Below, one piece after another: positions 41,999 to 50,409 of a DNA stretch of 61,355 bases. A program made the position numbers and the translations under genes. Under the pieces are notes generated by a model that worked only from the letters and a program-made list of their open reading frames with translations, searched no databases and was not told the DNA's origin. The first letter of the stretch is position 1, and each line of letters opens with the position of its first letter. The DNA is from Burkholderiaceae bacterium (lineage in GTDB: Bacteria; Pseudomonadota; Gammaproteobacteria; Burkholderiales; Burkholderiaceae_C): the NCBI GenBank assembly GCA_023954035.1, contig JAMLIT010000021.1, forward strand, positions 1-61,355, in the 5' to 3' direction.

Positions 41999-42454
41999 AT
42001 GATCCGATTGTCATCGCTGCCCTCCCTTCTGACCGCTCTCGCCCTGCTCGCCGGCAGCGCCACCGCCAGCGCCCGCGACATGGTCGCCGTCCACCGACCC
42101 GAAATCAACATGCGCTCGGGCGCAGGCACCCAGCACGAAGCGCTGTGGGTGCTCAGCCGCGGTTACCCGCTGGAAGTCTTGGGTCGCAAGGGACAGTGGC
42201 TCAAGGTGCGCGATTTCGAGAACGACCGCGGCTGGGTGTACAAGCCACTGACCAGCGCACGCACGCCGCACCATGTGGTCAAGGTCCAGGTGCTCAACAT
42301 TCGCAGCCGGCCCAGCCTCAGGAGCCGCGTGCTGGCCAAGGCCACGCACGGGGAGATCCTCAAGACGCTCGAGCGCAAGCGCGACTGGGTGAAGATCAAG
42401 CAGGACGGAGGCCCCACGGGCTGGGTATCGCGGCGGCTGGTGTGGGGCTGGTAG
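41999..42454 (+). CDS. exported SH3-domain protein
   Basis: A 151-residue protein with a signal peptide (1-25, ASA-RD) and two bacterial SH3-like repeats: INMRSGAGTQHEALWVL and LNIRSRPSLRSRVLAKA, each ending in a GWV motif. Such proteins bind cell-wall peptides. Its end overlaps or abuts the MOSC gene. The ligand is unknown. Confidence 0.87.
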   Translation: MIRLSSLPSLLTALALLAGSATASARDMVAVHRPEINMRSGAGTQHEALWVLSRGYPLEVLGRKGQWLKVRDFENDRGWVYKPLTSARTPHHVVKVQVLNIRSRPSLRSRVLAKATHGEILKTLERKRDWVKIKQDGGPTGWVSRRLVWGW

Positions 42455-42477
42455 CGGCGCCGCCGGCCGGCCATCCC

Positions 42478-43056
42478 GTGCTGCGCGTGCTCAGCGTGAA
42501 CGTGGGCTGCTGCCAGCGGCTGCGCGTGGGCCAGCGCAGCGTGCTCTCGGCCATCGGCAAGCGCGCAGTGGCCGGTGCCGTCAGCGTGGGCCGCCTGGGC
42601 CTGGACGGCGACGAGCAGGCCGACCCGAGCGTGCACGGCGGGCTGGCCAAAGCGGTCTACGCCTACCCGGCCGCGCACTACGCCTTCTGGCAGGCGCAGC
42701 GCCGCGAGCGCGGTGTCAGCCTGTTCGACGAAACGCTGCCGCCCGGCTTCATGGGCGAGAACCTCACGGTGGAAGGCCTGCTGGAAAACGAGGTCTTCGT
42801 GGGCGACCGCCTGCATTTCCCGGACTGCGTGCTGCGCGTGGCCGCACCGCGCGAGCCCTGCTACAAATTCGATGCCGTCATGGGCTTTGCGCGGGCCGGG
42901 CGCACCATGGCGCTGGCGGGCAACTGCGGCTACTACCTCGCCGTTGAGCAGCCAGGGACGATTGCTGCAGGGCAAGAAGCCTGGCTGCAGCCCGGCCAGC
43001 GGACCTTGAGCATCGCGCAGGCCATCGCCAGCAAATGGGCCAAGCACGCACGCTAG
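42478..43056 (+). CDS. MOSC-domain protein (YiiM-like)
   Basis: A protein of about 192 residues with the MOSC/YiiM pattern: LGLDGDEQADPSVHGG, GFMGENLTVEGL, and the Mo-binding cysteine in APREPCYKF. MOSC proteins carry molybdenum or reduce N-hydroxylated purines (YiiM/YcbX class). No ATG fits; GTG codons at 42442 (overlapping the SH3 gene) and 42478 are candidates, neither with a good Shine-Dalgarno. Confidence 0.83.
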   Translation: MLRVLSVNVGCCQRLRVGQRSVLSAIGKRAVAGAVSVGRLGLDGDEQADPSVHGGLAKAVYAYPAAHYAFWQAQRRERGVSLFDETLPPGFMGENLTVEGLLENEVFVGDRLHFPDCVLRVAAPREPCYKFDAVMGFARAGRTMALAGNCGYYLAVEQPGTIAAGQEAWLQPGQRTLSIAQAIASKWAKHAR

Positions 43057-44523
43057 TCACTGCACCAGCAGCGTGGTACCCAGCGCCAGCGTGCCCTGCG
43101 ACGCCATCCATTGCACACCTGTGACACCATCGTCTGCATTGGCAAAGCGCAGCGTATAGGCCGGGTTGACTGCAAGGCTGGCCGCCGGATCGGGTGCGCC
43201 CAAGTGGACACGATAGGTTCCTGCCGCCAGCGTGGCCGGCAGTGTTATCTCGCCCCCCAGGAGCAAAGGCTCGCCGGGTGCGGCCTGGCGCAGATCTGTG
43301 CCAGGCAATGGCAGCACCGTGGTCTGGCCCTGCATATCGACGAGCGACAGCACCAGACTGCGTTCATTCAAAGGGCGGGCCCAGCCCTGGTTGAGCAAGG
43401 TCACCGACCAGGCCAGCATGCCCCGGTGAACCGCCGTACTGCTGTGCGCCACGGTTTGCAGTACCAATCGGTAGCCCAGCCGTCGGGACACTTCGGCCAG
43501 GCAGCCGCCTGCCTGCCACTGCGCAAAGAAACCTTCGTAGTAGTCGCGATTCAGGTAACTCATGTGGTACGCGGCCCCCTCGCGAAGAATGTCGGCACAT
43601 GTCATGCGGGCCTGGGTGGGCTCGGAGGGTGCACAGGTCTCCCCTCCAGCCCCCGTGACCGCCGTGGCCTGTTGCGCATAGGTGCGCAGCGTCTGCGATC
43701 CGGTAGCGGTCTCGGCAAAGTAGGTACCCACATCGTCCATGCTCGCCAGGAAACAGTCGTTGTGAAGACCGATGCGCCCAGCAGGCGGCGGCGATGACGA
43801 CATCCACTGGGCAAACGTGACAGGCTCGGGGTACCACCGTGCCAGATCCGCCGGATAGCGCACCTGTAAAAGGCGCTGCGCAGGCAGCGCCTGCAGGAGC
43901 GCATCGCGCACCGCGACCTTGCGCGCCGGGGTGGTAAGGTTGTTGGACGATGTATGCCACTCGCCCCAGGCGCCGATGAAGCCGCCCTGCATGACGGCGA
44001 TCACGTCGGCATTGCGCTGCAGTACCGGCTGCAGTTGCTGGATGTGGGATTTGACCCGCGACAGCGTGGCGTCCTGCGCGTTCAAGTACTCAGATTCGGT
44101 TTCGGGGTAGTTGTAGGCGAAGCGCAGTACTGCCTTGAGTCCCTGTCTGCGCAGGTTGGCAAAGCCCGTATCGAGCTTGTTCAGGTAGCTCGAAGGCAAG
44201 CTGCGCGTGCGGTAGGCGCTCAGATCGGCGGGCGTATAGACGAGGCGCTGCCCCTCTTGCACAACGTAGAGCAGCGAATCTGCCGTGATCCGGGATGGAT
44301 CGGTGGCGAAGCGATAGAAACCGCGTTCGGGGCCAGGAAAATCCAGGTCGGTGGGCTGCAGGACCACCTGCACCATCGGAGAGCCCGATCTCAGACGCGC
44401 CATGGGTTCGGAGGCTGCTCCTTCTGAGCGCAGGGCGCCAGATTCATCTTCGCCACCACCGCAGGCGACCAACCCCGCCGCACACAGCACCATGGCGCCC
44501 CATGTCAGAGTCAACGCCTGCAT
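43057..44523 (-). CDS. DUF4832/DUF4874 lipoprotein
   Basis: A 488-residue lipoprotein (lipobox LVACGGG near residue 20). The central part has PERGFYRF, LRFAYNYPETE and MQGGFIGAWGEWHTS of a glycoside-hydrolase-like TIM barrel (DUF4874), followed by the DUF4832 beta domain with MSYLNRDYYEGF. These occur in secreted proteins of unknown, possibly carbohydrate-active, role. A strong GGAGGGAGGG precedes the ATG. It stops immediately after the convergent MOSC gene. Confidence 0.82.
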   Translation of the reverse strand: MQALTLTWGAMVLCAAGLVACGGGEDESGALRSEGAASEPMARLRSGSPMVQVVLQPTDLDFPGPERGFYRFATDPSRITADSLLYVVQEGQRLVYTPADLSAYRTRSLPSSYLNKLDTGFANLRRQGLKAVLRFAYNYPETESEYLNAQDATLSRVKSHIQQLQPVLQRNADVIAVMQGGFIGAWGEWHTSSNNLTTPARKVAVRDALLQALPAQRLLQVRYPADLARWYPEPVTFAQWMSSSPPPAGRIGLHNDCFLASMDDVGTYFAETATGSQTLRTYAQQATAVTGAGGETCAPSEPTQARMTCADILREGAAYHMSYLNRDYYEGFFAQWQAGGCLAEVSRRLGYRLVLQTVAHSSTAVHRGMLAWSVTLLNQGWARPLNERSLVLSLVDMQGQTTVLPLPGTDLRQAAPGEPLLLGGEITLPATLAAGTYRVHLGAPDPAASLAVNPAYTLRFANADDGVTGVQWMASQGTLALGTTLLVQ

Positions 44524-44739
44524 CGCCCTCCCTCCTCGCCTGCGCAAGGTCAGGCGTCAGGGCATGCTACGGTGGCGGCCGGGCACTTTCAAACACATAA
44601 GTGCAACGCCTTGTGAGGGCACGTTACAAGATGAGCAAGCTGTTTGCAGGCCCCATGCAGGCCCACGTCCCATCGCACCCACCAGGCGCTACGGCACTGT
44701 GCGGCACCCAATGACGCGATGCGGTGGGGAAAAACAGTA

Positions 44740-45006
44740 TCAGCGTGCCGCCTCGGGCAGCTCGATCTTCACTTCGAGGACCTCCAGGTTGTCCTGGCGC
44801 TCCAGGTGCACCTTGAGGTCCTCGGGGTTGATCTTGACGTATTTGCTGATCACCGCCACCAGTTCGCGCTGCAGTGCAGGCAGATAGTCGGGTTCGGAGG
44901 CATTGCGGCCGCTGCGCTCGTGCGCCAGGATGATCTGCAGACGTTCCTTGGCGACGCTGGCGGTTTTCTTCTTTTCGCCCAGCAGGAAGGAGAGGAAAGA
45001 CGCCAT
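44740..45006 (-). CDS. minE: cell division topological factor MinE
   Basis: An 88-residue MinE: N-terminal amphipathic [24 protein letters not shown], anti-MinCD helix, and C-terminal beta domain ([13 protein letters not shown]). It stimulates MinD ATPase and confines MinCD oscillation. Three nt after minD; order minC-minD-minE is the usual one. Confidence 0.97.
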   Translation of the reverse strand: MASFLSFLLGEKKKTASVAKERLQIILAHERSGRNASEPDYLPALQRELVAVISKYVKINPEDLKVHLERQDNLEVLEVKIELPEAAR

Positions 45007-45009
45007 GGC

Positions 45010-45825
45010 TTATTTGCTCCCGAACAGGCGCTTGAAGAAGCCGGGTTTCTCGGCATCGATGAAGCGCAGCGGTTTGTCTTCGCCCAGGAAGCGGTCGATC
45101 ACATCCTTGTAGGCCTCGGAAACGTCGGTGCCCTGCAGGTGGATGGCGGGCAAACCCTGGTTGGACGCCTGCAGCACCACCTCGGATTCCGGGATGACGC
45201 CGATCAGCTTGATGCGCAGGATGTCCTGGATGTCTTCCAGGCTCAGCATCTGCCCTTCCTGCACGCGGCCGGGGTTGTAGCGGGTGATGAGCAAATGCTC
45301 CTTGATGGCTTCGCCCCCTTCGATGGCGCGCTTCGTCTTGCTGCCCAGCATGCCCAGGATGCGGTCAGAGTCGCGCACGCTCGACACCTCGGGGTTGGTC
45401 ACCAGCAGGGCCTCATCGGCAAAGTGCATGGCCATGAGGGCGCCGCTCTCGATGCCGGCGGGCGAGTCGCAGACGATGTACTCGAAGTCCATTGCCGCCA
45501 GGTCTTCGAGCACCTTGCCCACGCCTTCCAGCGAGAGCGCGTCCTTGTCGCGGGTCTGGCTGGCGGCCAGCACGAACAGGTTGTCGCAGTTCTTGTCCTT
45601 GATGAGTGCCTGGTTCAGGTTGGCTTCACCCTGGATGACGTTGATCAGGTCGTACACCACGCGGCGCTCACACCCCATGATGAGGTCGAGGTTGCGCAGG
45701 CCGACGTCAAAGTCGATCACGGCGGTCTTGTGGCCGCGCAGGGCGAGGCCGGAGGAAAAGGCGGCGCTGGTGGTGGTCTTGCCCACGCCACCCTTGCCGG
45801 AGGTCACGACGACGATTTTGGCCAT
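45010..45825 (-). CDS. minD: septum-site-determining ATPase MinD
   Basis: A 271-residue deviant-Walker ATPase: GKGGVGKTT (9-17), DFDVGLRNLDLIMG, and a C-terminal membrane-targeting helix GFFKRLFGSK. It recruits MinC to the membrane at cell poles. The ATG at 45825 matches the family start MAKIVVVTSGKGG. Confidence 0.98.
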   Translation of the reverse strand: MAKIVVVTSGKGGVGKTTTSAAFSSGLALRGHKTAVIDFDVGLRNLDLIMGCERRVVYDLINVIQGEANLNQALIKDKNCDNLFVLAASQTRDKDALSLEGVGKVLEDLAAMDFEYIVCDSPAGIESGALMAMHFADEALLVTNPEVSSVRDSDRILGMLGSKTKRAIEGGEAIKEHLLITRYNPGRVQEGQMLSLEDIQDILRIKLIGVIPESEVVLQASNQGLPAIHLQGTDVSEAYKDVIDRFLGEDKPLRFIDAEKPGFFKRLFGSK

Positions 45826-45868
45826 ATGCGAGAAGTCTCTGTGGATTGGTTCAAGAAAATGCAAGGTT

Positions 45869-46606
45869 TCAAAGCGGTTCGATCAGCAGCTTTTCACCCT
45901 CGAGCCGCACCTGGGCCGGTTTGCCCAGGACGTCCGCGGGCAGCGCGGTTTCGGTTGTGCGGTAGATGCCGGCAATGGACACGAGCTGCGGCTCCAGGCA
46001 GGTGGTAAAGATGCGCGCCGCCGTGTTGCCGCGCGCCCCTGCAATGGCGCGGCCCCGCAGCGGGGCATAGACATGGATGTTGCCGTCGGCAATCACTTCG
46101 GCGCCAAAGCTCACCACGGCCAGCACCACCAGGTCGGCGCCGCGCGCATAGACCTGCTGGCCCGAACGCAGGGGCTTGTCGATGACCACGGTGCCCGGTC
46201 CGGCCACGGGAACCTCGCGCACCACCTCGATTTCCTGAACCACCTCGCGCGCGGCGGTCTCGCTGCGCGCAGGGGCCGCGTCCGGAGCCACCGCCAGGCC
46301 AGCGCCCACCGCCGCGGCCATCTGCTCGGGGCTGCCACCGCGGACCGCGACCGGCAGCGTGGCGTGGCTGCGCAGCACCGCGCACAGTGCGGGAAAGTCG
46401 ATGGCCTCGGGCCATTCGCGCAGCGGTGCCAGGTCGATCAGCACCGCGTCCTGGTCGAAGAAGCCGGGCGCATCGGCCAGACGCTCTGCCAGATCGCCGG
46501 CGAGCTGCGCGGGATCGGGGTTTTTCAGCACCACCGCCAGCACCGGCAGCGAGGCGCTCTTGAGTTCAAGGCTGGTGCGGGTGTGGGCAGTCGTTGTCGG
46601 GGCCAT
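45869..46606 (-). CDS. minC: septum site inhibitor MinC
   Basis: A 245-residue MinC: N-terminal FtsZ-inhibiting domain, a linker of about 30 residues rich in A, P and E, and the C-terminal beta-helix with GQQVYARGADLVVLAVVSFGAEV and GRAIAGARGN. It blocks FtsZ assembly away from mid-cell. First gene of minCDE; 43 nt to minD. Confidence 0.96.
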   Translation of the reverse strand: MAPTTTAHTRTSLELKSASLPVLAVVLKNPDPAQLAGDLAERLADAPGFFDQDAVLIDLAPLREWPEAIDFPALCAVLRSHATLPVAVRGGSPEQMAAAVGAGLAVAPDAAPARSETAAREVVQEIEVVREVPVAGPGTVVIDKPLRSGQQVYARGADLVVLAVVSFGAEVIADGNIHVYAPLRGRAIAGARGNTAARIFTTCLEPQLVSIAGIYRTTETALPADVLGKPAQVRLEGEKLLIEPL

Positions 46607-46730
46607 GGAGGGTGGAGAAGCGGAGCACGCGCCCGGTTCGAGGTAGGCGCAAAGTGTACTGTGTGCGGTACGCGCCGCTGGCCACCGGCGCGGCCCCGAG
46701 CGCAGCGCGCGGGGTTGCCGGCAACGAAAA

Positions 46731-46757
46731 AGCCGGGTCTCGGCCCGGCTTTTCGCG
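46731..46757. terminator. bidirectional terminator
   Basis: AAAAAGCCGGG/CCCGGCTTTT hairpin with a TCTCGG loop, just downstream of the minus-strand Ser/Thr/Ala-rich gene and upstream of minC. Confidence 0.8.
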
Positions 46758-46777
46758 GCGGCGCGCCTGGGAGTCCG

Positions 46778-47086
46778 TCAGTTGCGGTCCGCGCGCGCGG
46801 GACGCTGCCTGTTCGAGGACGCCGAGCGTGTGGACGCCGCGCTCGCATCCATCGCCGTGCCCGAGGTACCCGAATTCATGGAACTGCCGGCCGCAGTACC
46901 CGAGGTGCCCGCAGTGCCCGTGTTGGCGGGGGGAGGGGTCTGGGCATTTTGCTGCGCCGCCGGCGTGGCGGCTGCGGAGGTGCCCTTTTGCTCGTTGGGC
47001 GGCTGGACCTGCGCGAGCGCGGCGCCCGCCAGTGCCACGCTGGCGACGGCGGCAAGCAAGCTCTTGAGAGAGGTGGATGGGGACAT
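46778..47086 (-). CDS. small exported low-complexity protein
   Basis: A 102-residue protein: signal peptide 1-25 (ALA-QV), then a disordered stretch rich in Ala, Thr, Ser, Gly, Pro and Gln with GTSGTA-like repeats, ending in basic residues. No family recognised. CAAGGAGC precedes the ATG and a terminator follows, supporting a real gene. Possibly a periplasmic or secreted filler/spacer protein; function unknown. Confidence 0.65.
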   Translation of the reverse strand: MSPSTSLKSLLAAVASVALAGAALAQVQPPNEQKGTSAAATPAAQQNAQTPPPANTGTAGTSGTAAGSSMNSGTSGTAMDASAASTRSASSNRQRPARADRN

Positions 47087-47201
47087 TTGGTGCTCCTTGG
47101 AAGATGGTTGGATAGGCCAGCGAGCCGCGGCTTGCACAATGCCGCTGTCGCCGTGGCACCACCATACTTTCAGCACGAGAAAACCGGGTCAGCCACGAGC
47201 C

Positions 47202-47969
47202 TCAGGGCGTGTCGGACGAGGCGCCCTCACGCCCGGGGCCTCGCGTCTGAGCCGTGGCGGCGCGCACTTGCTGCTCGGAGACGCCAAAAAATTCGGCTGC
47301 CGAGCGGGTCTCCGGAAGCACGTAGATCACTGCCCCTGCGCTGTGCACCAGGGGACTGAGAACGTCTTCATAAAAGCGCACCGGCATGTTGATGCAACCG
47401 AAGGAAATGCGGTTGTCCGCGGCCGTCTTGCTGGCCAGACGCTGCAAGCGCCGCTCAGACTTCACGTTCGCCCGCACGCGGTGCATGGAGACGGCAGCGT
47501 CGTAGTCGACCCACACCACATCCTCGCCGCGCTGGTTGACTCCCGGCTCGGCGACAAAACGCCCTGCGGGCGTGGTGCGCTCCTCAGGCCGGACCTGCGA
47601 CAGCGGCTTGTCGCCCACGCCGGGGACCGTGTGATCGCCGATGGCGGACCCGAGCAGCACGGGCGCTGCTCCTCGCAGCGTGCCGACCGCATCGAAAACG
47701 AAGGCTTTGGCGTTCTTCTTGTCCACCACGACCACGGCGTGGGGGCCGCGGTCGCCCGAGACAAATGCCCAACGGGCGATCAGACGCGCTTCTCGCGACG
47801 CCGCGTGGTTGCCAAAATGCGCCAGACCCCTGGCGTCGGCGCGCACCACAGCAAAGCTGTTGGGCACTGCGCAAGCCAGGGCCAGCGCTGCTGCTGGTGC
47901 CCAGCGCAGCGCCCGTTGGCCCAGCCCGAACCTGCGCCCAATCAAGCGCAGCCGATGGCATGCGTGCAT
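47202..47969 (-). CDS. L,D-transpeptidase-like (YkuD) exported protein
   Basis: A 255-residue exported protein (signal about 20-40). The catalytic YkuD signature is SFGCINMP with the nucleophilic cysteine, preceded by H in SMHRV about 25 residues earlier. Canonical enzymes have an HGT motif there, so this is a divergent member. L,D-transpeptidases crosslink peptidoglycan or attach lipoproteins. GGGAGGT precedes the ATG at 47969. Confidence 0.8.
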   Translation of the reverse strand: MHACHRLRLIGRRFGLGQRALRWAPAAALALACAVPNSFAVVRADARGLAHFGNHAASREARLIARWAFVSGDRGPHAVVVVDKKNAKAFVFDAVGTLRGAAPVLLGSAIGDHTVPGVGDKPLSQVRPEERTTPAGRFVAEPGVNQRGEDVVWVDYDAAVSMHRVRANVKSERRLQRLASKTAADNRISFGCINMPVRFYEDVLSPLVHSAGAVIYVLPETRSAAEFFGVSEQQVRAATAQTRGPGREGASSDTP

Positions 47970-48056
47970 GGTGACCTCCCGGGATGAAAGAAGATCGCAT
48001 CCTGCCACGCGCGCACGCGCTTGGGCGTTCCGGCAAACCGCAGAGGGTGTAGGAAA

Positions 48057-48932
48057 TCACCCCCTGTTGCGGGGCTCGTGCAGCCATGGCGGCAGCTCGG
48101 CGCCGCAGTGGTAGCAGTACCGCGCCTCGGGCAGATGCCCCTCCGTCAGGCACTCGTGGCAGGTGCGGGTGGTGGGGGTGCGCAGGGGGACCAGTCGCTG
48201 CGAGGCCATTTCGGCAGTGACGATGCCGGTGGGCACGGCCAGCGTGCCCCAGCCCAGCAGCATCATGACCGAGGAAATGAAGCGGCCCAGCTCGGTGCGC
48301 GGCGTGATGTCGCCAAAGCCCACCGTGGTCATGGTCGTGATGGCCCAGTAAACCGAGGTGGGAATGCTGGTAAAGCCGTTCTCCGGCCCCTCCACCACGT
48401 ACATCAGGGTGCCCATGACGAGAACGATCATCATCACACCGGCAATGAACACCGTGATCTTGCGCCGGCTGGCGCGCAGTGCATGCCCCAGGCTGCGGTA
48501 TTCGACCACATAGGCCGGGAGCTTGAAAACGCGAAAGATGCGCAGCAAGCGCAGCACGCGCACGTCGATCAGGGCATGGGCTTCGGGCAGCAGCAGCGCC
48601 AGATAGGTGGGCAGCAATGCCAGCAGGTCGATCACACCAAAGAAGCTGGTGGCGTAACGCAGCGGATGGCGCACCGTGGCCAGACGGGCCAAGTACTCCA
48701 CGGTGAATACCGCGGTAAAAAACCATTCGGCCAGCTCCAGCGGATGGTGCAGGCGCGCGCGAATCGCGGGCACGCTGTCGGCCGTCACCACCGCGACGCT
48801 GAGCACAATCAGCACAATCAGCGCCTGGTCAAACCAGCGCCCGGCGCGCGTGTCGGCCTCGAAGATGATGGTGTAGACCCGCAGGCGCCATCCGCGCAGC
48901 GCGGCAGAAGGTTCGTCAGGCAGGGGGCGCAT
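48057..48932 (-). CDS. voltage-gated-like K+ channel with C-terminal zinc ribbon
   Basis: A 291-residue six-TM channel. S4 has regularly spaced arginines (RVLRLLRIFRVFKL), the pore helix precedes the potassium filter TTVGFGD, and S6 follows. After S6 a short cytoplasmic tail carries CHEC and CYHC pairs 15 residues apart, a zinc-ribbon-like module at the extreme C terminus. The family is clear; the regulatory role of the ribbon is inference. The ATG at 48932 was chosen; the frame is open further upstream. Confidence 0.87.
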   Translation of the reverse strand: MRPLPDEPSAALRGWRLRVYTIIFEADTRAGRWFDQALIVLIVLSVAVVTADSVPAIRARLHHPLELAEWFFTAVFTVEYLARLATVRHPLRYATSFFGVIDLLALLPTYLALLLPEAHALIDVRVLRLLRIFRVFKLPAYVVEYRSLGHALRASRRKITVFIAGVMMIVLVMGTLMYVVEGPENGFTSIPTSVYWAITTMTTVGFGDITPRTELGRFISSVMMLLGWGTLAVPTGIVTAEMASQRLVPLRTPTTRTCHECLTEGHLPEARYCYHCGAELPPWLHEPRNRG

Positions 48933-48999
48933 GGCGGCACTGTAAGCCAAGGCAGCGCCGCATAGGGCGATGCAGCGCCGGCGCTTCCATAATCGGCGG

Positions 49000-49932
49000 A
49001 TGCCGGACCTGCGCAAGCCCCACCTCGATACCCTCGCCATTTCCATTCTGCTGGCCTGCTGCCTGTTCTGGGGCTTTCAGCAGGTGCTGGTCAAGGCCAC
49101 CGTGGCTGAGGTGGCGCCGGTGTTTCAGGCCTTCGTGCGATTTGCGATGGCCAGCGCTGCCGTGCTCCTGTGGTGCCTGTGGCGCGGCGTGCCGCTCCAT
49201 CCGCTGCGCGAGGGGCGCGGGGCGCTTTGGGGCGGCCTGCTGGCGGGCGCTCTGTTCGCCGGCGAGTTCGCGTGCATCTACCTTGGTCTGCAGTACACGC
49301 AGGCTTCGCGCCTGACGGTGTTTTTGTACTGCGCGCCCTTCTGGGTGGCACTGATCCTGCCGCGCTTCGTCGCCGGCGAAGGACTGCGCGGCTGGCAATG
49401 GGCCGGCCTGGCCGGAGCTTTCGTCGGCGCGGCGCTGGCGTTGGGCGACGGACTGTGGCACCCCGCCGTCCAAACCCAGCCTCTGGCCTGGCTGGGCGAC
49501 CTGCTGGGCCTGGCCGCAGGCCTGATGTGGGCGCTGACCACCGTGGTGATCCGCAGCACGCCGGTGGGCCGCATCGCCCCGGCCAAGCAATTGCTCTACC
49601 AGGTGGGGGTGAGCACGGCCGTGCTTCCCTTCGTGTCGCTGGCGCTGGGAGAGACCTGGTCCTTGCAGCTGAGCGGCTTTGCCTGGACTTCGCTGTTGCT
49701 GCAGTCGCTGGTGGGAGCGTTTGCCAGCTACCTGGCGTGGATGTGGTTGCTGGCGCATTACAACGCGACCAAGATGTCTTCGTTCGTCTTTCTGACGCCG
49801 GTATTTGCCTTGCTCTTTGGCGCGTTCTGGCTGGGCGAAGCCATCACCCCCGGCCTGCTGGCGGCGCTGACGCTGGTGGCGGTCGGCATCGTCGTCGTCA
49901 ACCGCCGACCGCGCATGGCGGCCGGCGCGTAG
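49000..49932 (+). CDS. EamA/DMT-family transporter
   Basis: A 310-residue protein with ten predicted TM helices in two EamA repeats (LFWGFQQVLVKATVAEVAP; LTPVFALLFGAFWLGE). Drug/metabolite exporters of this type move amino acids or small metabolites. A -10-like CATAAT lies 6 nt before the ATG with no Shine-Dalgarno, suggesting a leaderless mRNA. Confidence 0.88.
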   Translation: MPDLRKPHLDTLAISILLACCLFWGFQQVLVKATVAEVAPVFQAFVRFAMASAAVLLWCLWRGVPLHPLREGRGALWGGLLAGALFAGEFACIYLGLQYTQASRLTVFLYCAPFWVALILPRFVAGEGLRGWQWAGLAGAFVGAALALGDGLWHPAVQTQPLAWLGDLLGLAAGLMWALTTVVIRSTPVGRIAPAKQLLYQVGVSTAVLPFVSLALGETWSLQLSGFAWTSLLLQSLVGAFASYLAWMWLLAHYNATKMSSFVFLTPVFALLFGAFWLGEAITPGLLAALTLVAVGIVVVNRRPRMAAGA

Positions 49933-50056
49933 GTTTTCAGCCGACACGCAGGCCCGCGCTGGCCTGACGCGCACCACCCCCTGCCCCGCGCACAGTGAAG
50001 GCATGGCGGCGCGCAGCCTGCGCATCGCCCCAACACCAGCAAAAAGGAGGCCTTCC

Positions 50057-50386
50057 GTGGCCCACAGCAATCTTCTGGGCGGCGACAGCATCGCCGTGCA
50101 ACCCGATGGCCGCAGCGCCGAGGCGCTGGGCACCAGCGGAAATTCCGACAGCGGAAGCGACGTGGTCGGCACGCTCAGCCGGGCCGAACTGCAAAGCGAC
50201 AGCGACGCGACCGGCACCGGCGAGCGCTCGGACGTGGAGCGCGACAACGCCGGTGTGGCCCGCGACATCCGCCCCGACCGGGTGCGCGGCCCGGACGGCC
50301 AGCCGGCCCCGGAAACAGCGGCCCGGGACATCGACCAGCTCGCGAGTGACGACGACGCCGCGCCCGGCGCGCAGCCCTCGGTCTGA
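50057..50386 (+). CDS. small acidic disordered protein
   Basis: A 109-residue hydrophilic protein rich in Asp, Ser, Gly, Ala and Arg, without hydrophobic core or cysteine. AAAGGAGG lies 6 nt before the GTG at 50057, which decides this start over an ATG at 50003. No family recognised. It is 23 nt before the RecQ-like helicase gene and probably co-transcribed. Confidence 0.6.
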   Translation: MAHSNLLGGDSIAVQPDGRSAEALGTSGNSDSGSDVVGTLSRAELQSDSDATGTGERSDVERDNAGVARDIRPDRVRGPDGQPAPETAARDIDQLASDDDAAPGAQPSV

Positions 50387-50409
50387 GCGCCACCGGGCAC
50401 GCAGGCACC

